A stretch of 18,648 bases of DNA from an uncultured Hungatella sp. (GTDB lineage Bacteria > Bacillota > Clostridia > Lachnospirales > Lachnospiraceae). Positions 15,290 through 18,648 of the stretch are shown here, piece by piece. A program made the translations under genes and the position numbers. Below the pieces are notes generated by a model. That model was given only the letters and a program-made list of their open reading frames with translations, did not search any database and was not told the DNA's origin. Where the stretch lies: NCBI GenBank assembly GCA_910588325.1, contig CAJUPP010000069.1, positions 1-18,648 on the forward strand, in the 5' to 3' direction. Within the stretch, counting starts at the first letter, position 1. Each line of letters starts with the position of its first letter.

Positions 15290-16567
15290 TTATGCCAATG
15301 CCTGTTTGAGATCTGCAATAATATCGTTCACATTCTCAATTCCCACACTTAAACGGATCAGAGACGGGTCAACGCCTGCTTCCACCAGCTGCTCATCGTT
15401 TAACTGACGGTGGGTGTGGCTGGCAGGGTGAAGGACACAGGTGCGGGCGTCGGCTACGTGGGTCACGATGGCAGCCAGTTTCAGCTTGTCCATGAAAGCA
15501 GCGGCGGCTTTTCTTCCGCCTGTCAGGCCGAAGGAGATGACTCCGCAGGTGCCCTTTGGCATGTATTTCTGAGCAAGGCCGTAGTATTTGTCGCTCTTTA
15601 GTCCTGGATAGTGAATCCACCCCACGTCATCTCTGGACTCCAGATACTGAGCCACAGCCAGAGCGTTTTCACAATGGCGGGGAACCCGCAGGTGAAGAGT
15701 TTCCAGGCCGATATTTAACAGAAATGCATTCTGGGGAGCCTGAATGGAACCCATATCCCGCATCAGCTGAGCAGTGGCTTTGGTAATGTAGGCAGCTTTT
15801 CCGAACTTTTTCGTGTAGGTAATGCCGTGGTAGGAATCGTCGGGAGTGGTCAGGCCGGGGAATTTGTCGGCATACTGTTCCCAGTCAAAGTTTCCGCTGT
15901 CCACAATACAGCCGCCTACAGTCATGGCATGACCGTCCATATACTTGGTGGTGGAGTGGGTGACAATGTCTGCGCCCCACTGAAAAGGACGGCAGTTAAT
16001 GGGGGTTGCAAAGGTATTGTCGATAATCAGGGGAACCTGATGGCTGTGAGCCAGTCTGGCAAATTTTTCTATGTCCAAAACCACAAGAGCCGGATTGGCG
16101 ATGGTCTCTCCGAAGACTGCTTTGGTGTTTGGCTGAAATGCTTTTTTCAGTTCTTCCTCCGGCGCATCCGGGTCTACCAGGGTGCACTGGATGCCAAAAC
16201 GCTTTAATGTAACGGTAAACAGATTGGAGGTGCCGCCGTAGATGGTAGCGGCGCTGACTACATGGTCGCCTGCGGAACAGATGTTTAAGATGGCATACAT
16301 ATTGGCAGCCTGTCCGGAAGAGGTCAGCATGGCAGCCACACCGCCTTCCAGCTTGCAGATTTTATCTGCCACCGCGTCGTTGGTAGGGTTGGCCAGTCTT
16401 GTATAGAAATAACCGTTTTCCTCCAGGTCAAAAAGCCGGCCCATCTGTTCGCTGGTTTCGTATTTGAAAGTCGTGCTTTGATAGATAGGCAGTATCCGGG
16501 GTTCTCCGTTTTTTGGCTGCCACCCGCCCTGGATACAGATGGTTTCCGGTGATTGTTGATGATCCAT
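15290..16567 (-). CDS. metY: O-acetylhomoserine aminocarboxypropyltransferase (O-acetylhomoserine sulfhydrylase)
   Basis: PLP enzyme of the Cys/Met metabolism family; makes homocysteine from O-acetylhomoserine and sulfide. 425 residues, the usual MetY length, longer than MetB/MetC-type enzymes. The substrate/PLP phosphate loop is S-S-G-Q-A-A-N-M near 83-90; Y-x-R-x-x-N-P-T near 55-62 (Y-T-R-L-A-N-P-T) is present. D-N-T-F-A-T-P holds the pyridine-binding Asp, and Lys208 in H-S-T-T-K-Y-M-D-G-H forms the Schiff base. S-V-G-I-E is near the C-terminus. The start at 16567 follows GAAGGAGA on the minus strand; the longer frame to 16615 would add 16 residues upstream of that site. Strict separation from closely related cystathionine enzymes rests on length and motif pattern. 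Confidence 0.93.
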   Translation of the reverse strand: MDHQQSPETICIQGGWQPKNGEPRILPIYQSTTFKYETSEQMGRLFDLEENGYFYTRLANPTNDAVADKICKLEGGVAAMLTSSGQAANMYAILNICSAGDHVVSAATIYGGTSNLFTVTLKRFGIQCTLVDPDAPEEELKKAFQPNTKAVFGETIANPALVVLDIEKFARLAHSHQVPLIIDNTFATPINCRPFQWGADIVTHSTTKYMDGHAMTVGGCIVDSGNFDWEQYADKFPGLTTPDDSYHGITYTKKFGKAAYITKATAQLMRDMGSIQAPQNAFLLNIGLETLHLRVPRHCENALAVAQYLESRDDVGWIHYPGLKSDKYYGLAQKYMPKGTCGVISFGLTGGRKAAAAFMDKLKLAAIVTHVADARTCVLHPASHTHRQLNDEQLVEAGVDPSLIRLSVGIENVNDIIADLKQALA

Positions 16568-16588
16568 ATGAAAGTCTCCTTCTATGTA

Positions 16589-16644
16589 TGATAGATTTTG
16601 CACAGATATGAACATAGTCTATCAAACCATGGGGGGAAAATCAA
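16589..16644 (-). promoter_or_regulatory. metY promoter overlapped by crossing inverted repeats
   Basis: On the minus strand TTGATT (complement 16639-16644) and TAGACT (complement 16616-16621) are 17 nt apart. The inverted repeat TGATAGA/TCTATCA (16589-16595 and 16618-16624) covers the -10. A second one, CTATGT/ACATAG (16582-16587 and 16612-16617), is shifted so that the two pairings cross. This could be an operator or a leader RNA switch; the regulator is not identified. Confidence 0.45.
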
Positions 16645-16647
16645 GTA

Positions 16648-16676
16648 TTACATTTTCTCTTATTTTTAACTATAAT
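16648..16676 (+). promoter_or_regulatory. Promoter for cls
   Basis: TTACAT at 16648-16653 and a perfect TATAAT at 16671-16676 are 17 nt apart. It is divergent from, and next to, the metY promoter. The leader of about 50 nt ends with AAGGAGG at 16717-16723. Confidence 0.6.
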
Positions 16677-16732
16677 GGACATAAAAATGGGTGTCTAAGA
16701 GCGTAGGAACGGGCAAGGAGGCTTAAATATTT

Positions 16733-18283
16733 ATGAAGAAAATGAGGAAGCTGTTAAGGCTTTTGTTTGGGCGGACTACATTTATTGTACTGTTTCTGTT
16801 GATTCAGATCGGATATTTCTTTAGTATCGTCAGGTGGCTCAGCGAATACTCTCTGTTTGTCTACGCTGCGTTTGACCTGCTTGGGGGACTGCTTTGTATC
16901 TATATTATCAACAAGAAGGACAATCCCAGCTTTAAACTGGCATGGATTATTCCCGTGCTTTTGGTTCCGGTGTTCGGAAGCCTTCTTTATCTTTATGTGG
17001 AACTGGAGATTAGCGGAAGGCTGATTGCCAAACGTGCCGGACAGATCGTCAGGGAATCTGAAGGGTTTGTAAAACAGGACAGACAGGTGCTGGAGCGCTT
17101 GGCCGGGGAAGATAAGCTGGTGGCGAATCTGGCGGAGTATGTAAGCGCAAAAGGCGGGTTCCCTGCCTATGGGCATACGTTTGCTGAATATTTTCCAAGC
17201 GGCCAGGAGAAATGGAAGAGATTAAAGGAAGAGCTTGAGAAGGCCAGACGGTTTATTTTCATGGAATATTTTATTGTGGAAGAAGGCGTTATGTGGAACA
17301 GTATTCTTGAAATTCTTGAGAGGAAAGCAAGGGAAGGGGTGGAAGTGCGGTTTATGTATGACGGCATGTGCTCCCTGATGCTCCTTCCCTATAATTACCC
17401 GAAAAAAATGGAGGCAAAGGGGATTCACTGCCAGATGTTTGCACCTATCAGGCCATTTCTTTCTACTGCCCAGAACAACCGGGATCACAGAAAGATTGTG
17501 GTGATTGACGGACATACGGCATTTACCGGAGGAATCAACCTGGCGGACGAATATATTAATGAGAAGAAAAGATTCGGGTATTGGAAGGATGTGGGCATCA
17601 TGGTAAAGGGAGATGCGGTGCAGAATTTTACGGTGATGTTTCTTCAGCTGTGGAATATTTGGGAGAGAAGACCCCTGCCTTATGACAAATACCTGTATCA
17701 GGGTCATAAGGAGGAGTTTCAGAGGCTTTCCATGGACGGATATGTTCTGGCCTATGGGGATTCACCCTTAGACCATGAGCCGGTGGGGAAACGGGTTTAC
17801 ATGGATATGCTCTACAACGCCAGAAATTATGTGCATATCATGACGCCGTATCTAATCCTGGATGATGAGATGATAAGCGCCCTGACCTACGGCGCCAAAA
17901 GGGGAGTGGAAATTATCATAATCATGCCTCATATTCCGGATAAAAAATATGCCTTTGTTCTGGCTCACACATACTATAAGGAGCTTTTGGAAGCCGGGGT
18001 GGAGATTTATGAGTTTACGCCAGGATTCGTCCACGCCAAGGTATTTACCAGTGATGATGAGAAGGCAGTGGTGGGAACTATCAATCTGGATTTCAGAAGT
18101 CTGTATCATCATTTTGAATGCGGGGCATTTTTGTACAGGAACAGGGCTGTGGCTGACGTGGAGAACGATTTTCAGGATACGCTGGCCAAGTGTCAGAGGA
18201 TTACGGTGCAGATGTGCAACCGTTATCCGCTCTATGAGAAGATTGCAGGACAGGCGCTGCGGCTGATTGCGCCTATGATGTAA
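16733..18283 (+). CDS. cls: Cardiolipin synthase (phospholipase D family)
   Basis: Joins two phosphatidylglycerols into cardiolipin and glycerol at the membrane. 516 residues, as usual for ClsA-type enzymes. There are hydrophobic segments at about 14-34, 40-59 and 67-88, the last two matching the PLDc_N anchor region. It has two PLD domains with intact HKD motifs: H252-x-K254-x4-D259 followed by G-G-I-N, and H434-x-K436-x4-D441 followed by G-T-I-N-L-D-x-R-S. The W-K-D-V-G region lies after the first motif. AAGGAGG at 16717-16723 supports this ATG. It is divergently transcribed from metY and its stop is followed at once by an ABC permease remnant. Confidence 0.95.
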   Translation: MKKMRKLLRLLFGRTTFIVLFLLIQIGYFFSIVRWLSEYSLFVYAAFDLLGGLLCIYIINKKDNPSFKLAWIIPVLLVPVFGSLLYLYVELEISGRLIAKRAGQIVRESEGFVKQDRQVLERLAGEDKLVANLAEYVSAKGGFPAYGHTFAEYFPSGQEKWKRLKEELEKARRFIFMEYFIVEEGVMWNSILEILERKAREGVEVRFMYDGMCSLMLLPYNYPKKMEAKGIHCQMFAPIRPFLSTAQNNRDHRKIVVIDGHTAFTGGINLADEYINEKKRFGYWKDVGIMVKGDAVQNFTVMFLQLWNIWERRPLPYDKYLYQGHKEEFQRLSMDGYVLAYGDSPLDHEPVGKRVYMDMLYNARNYVHIMTPYLILDDEMISALTYGAKRGVEIIIIMPHIPDKKYAFVLAHTYYKELLEAGVEIYEFTPGFVHAKVFTSDDEKAVVGTINLDFRSLYHHFECGAFLYRNRAVADVENDFQDTLAKCQRITVQMCNRYPLYEKIAGQALRLIAPMM

Positions 18284-18290
18284 AAAGCAG

Positions 18291-18496
18291 GGGAGAAGCC
18301 GAATCGGAATCACCGCATTCACAGCTGCTGTGGCGCTGGCGGCAGTGGGAAGCCTGGCCGGCCTCAACGCCACACCAACTCCCGGGGCAGTGGTCTTTCC
18401 TTCAATGTGTCCGTGGCTGTCGGACCGTTCTTCGGATATATGCCTGCTAGAAGAACTGCCAGTTTGAATCCTATTGACGCACTTAGAAGGGAGTAG
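18291..18496 (+). pseudogene. C-terminal remnant of an FtsX/MacB-type ABC transporter permease, frameshifted
   Basis: The final segment, ending at TAG 18494-18496, reads F-N-V-S-V-A-V-G then F-F-G-Y-M-P-A-R-R and L-N-P-I-D-A-L-R-R-E. This is the typical end of MacB-like ABC permeases (last membrane helix, then P-A-R-x-A-x-L-x-P-I-x-A-L-R). The preceding part, G-I-T-A-F-T-A-A-V onward with L-N-A-T-P-T-P, is in another frame (codons starting at 18306). The shift lies near 18390-18400. No start, upstream permease body or partner ATPase is present, so this is a decayed fragment of about 68 codons abutting cls. The stretch has no other gene I can support. Confidence 0.7.
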
Positions 18497-18506
18497 GAAA
18501 GAACCT

Positions 18507-18552
18507 TTTACTTTTCGGAGGTTCATGGTATAATCTTGGTAAAGATTATACC
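18507..18552 (+). promoter_or_regulatory. Extended -10 promoter inside a perfect 11-bp inverted repeat
   Basis: TTTACT (18507-18512) and TATAAT (18529-18534) are 16 nt apart, with TG one base before the -10 (extended -10). The -10 lies in the left arm of GGTATAATCTT / AAGATTATACC (18527-18537, 18542-18552; loop GGTA). The layout suggests an operator over the promoter or a hairpin at the RNA 5' end. The controlled gene lies beyond the window. Confidence 0.5.
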
Positions 18553-18648
18553 GGCGCCGGTTCGCGTCCGAACGAAGAGAGGACAAAATCCGAAGCGAAC
18601 CGTGTGCATCCCCCGGAGGGAGCATGTCCGGAGGACATGGTATAATCT
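18524..18648. repeat. Hairpin-rich repeat unit bounded by a 13-bp direct repeat
   Basis: CATGGTATAATCT occurs at 18524-18536 and again at 18636-18648, 112 bp apart, the second cut by the window end. Between them lie CGGTTCGC/GCGAACCG (18558-18565, 18595-18602), GTCC...GGAC inside it, and CATGTCC/GGACATG (18623-18629, 18633-18639). No reading frame of note is present. It may be one unit of an intergenic repeat family; only about one copy is visible. Confidence 0.45.

Noticed and set aside
15005..15352. 115-codon plus-strand frame near ribU
   Set aside because: It runs through the FMN riboswitch, its terminator and promoter on the opposite strand, so it is explained by RNA structure, not coding.
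16568..16615. Extended N-terminus for MetY
   Set aside because: It would begin upstream of the GAAGGAGA site and near the predicted transcription start.
17852..18625. 257-codon minus-strand frame over the cls end and the downstream repeat
   Set aside because: It crosses the second HKD motif of cls, the permease remnant and hairpins; no domain or start signal.
18524..18648. CRISPR array at the right edge
   Set aside because: Only two short copies 112 bp apart with structured DNA between them; not regular repeat-spacer units.

Overview
The window reads as core chromosome of a low-to-mid GC Firmicute, most likely a Lachnospiraceae / Clostridium cluster XIVa relative. The reasons are strong AGGAGG ribosome binding sites, a single-chain clostridial PurL with its glutaminase fused on, an Asd of the 'fungal/archaeal' type, a DUF1540 cysteine-rich protein, a YqeG-AroE gene string, and an FMN-riboswitch-controlled RibU. 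This assignment is inference from gene content; no rRNA or tRNA gene was seen. No CRISPR array, complete insertion sequence or phage gene was seen either.

Layout. 1-322: a 168-bp imperfect palindrome (51-218) with near-perfect 22-bp terminal inverted repeats, then the purL leader. 323-4572: purL and a DUF1540 gene, closed by a hairpin terminator. 4597-7472: a promoter and the tight string nrdR-yqeG-aroE-aroK-aroQ (ribonucleotide reductase repressor, HAD phosphatase, three shikimate-pathway steps). 7483-8199: efp with its own promoter, leader hairpin and terminator. 8236-12480: asd, galM and topB, with no clear terminator between them. 12531-14137: a left-handed beta-helix protein and an orphan LytTR response regulator. 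14360-15282 (minus): ribU with a full FMN riboswitch, terminator and promoter. 15290-16567 (minus): metY, divergent from cls (16733-18283, plus). 18291-18648: a frameshifted C-terminal remnant of an FtsX/MacB-type ABC permease, then a hairpin-rich repeat-like stretch with an extended -10 promoter inside a perfect palindrome.

The genes are mostly housekeeping: purine synthesis (purL), aromatic precursors (aroE/K/Q), aspartate-family and sulfur amino acids (asd, metY), riboflavin uptake (ribU), cardiolipin (cls), translation (efp) and DNA topology (topB). I did not find a clearly new multi-gene system. The items most worth a second look are the palindromic element at 51-218 with an open frame along its length, the aroE/aroK junction (an 89-nt overlap that one extra A in an A-run would turn into a normal ATGA junction), the promoter palindrome and repeat at the right end, and the crossing inverted repeats over the metY promoter.
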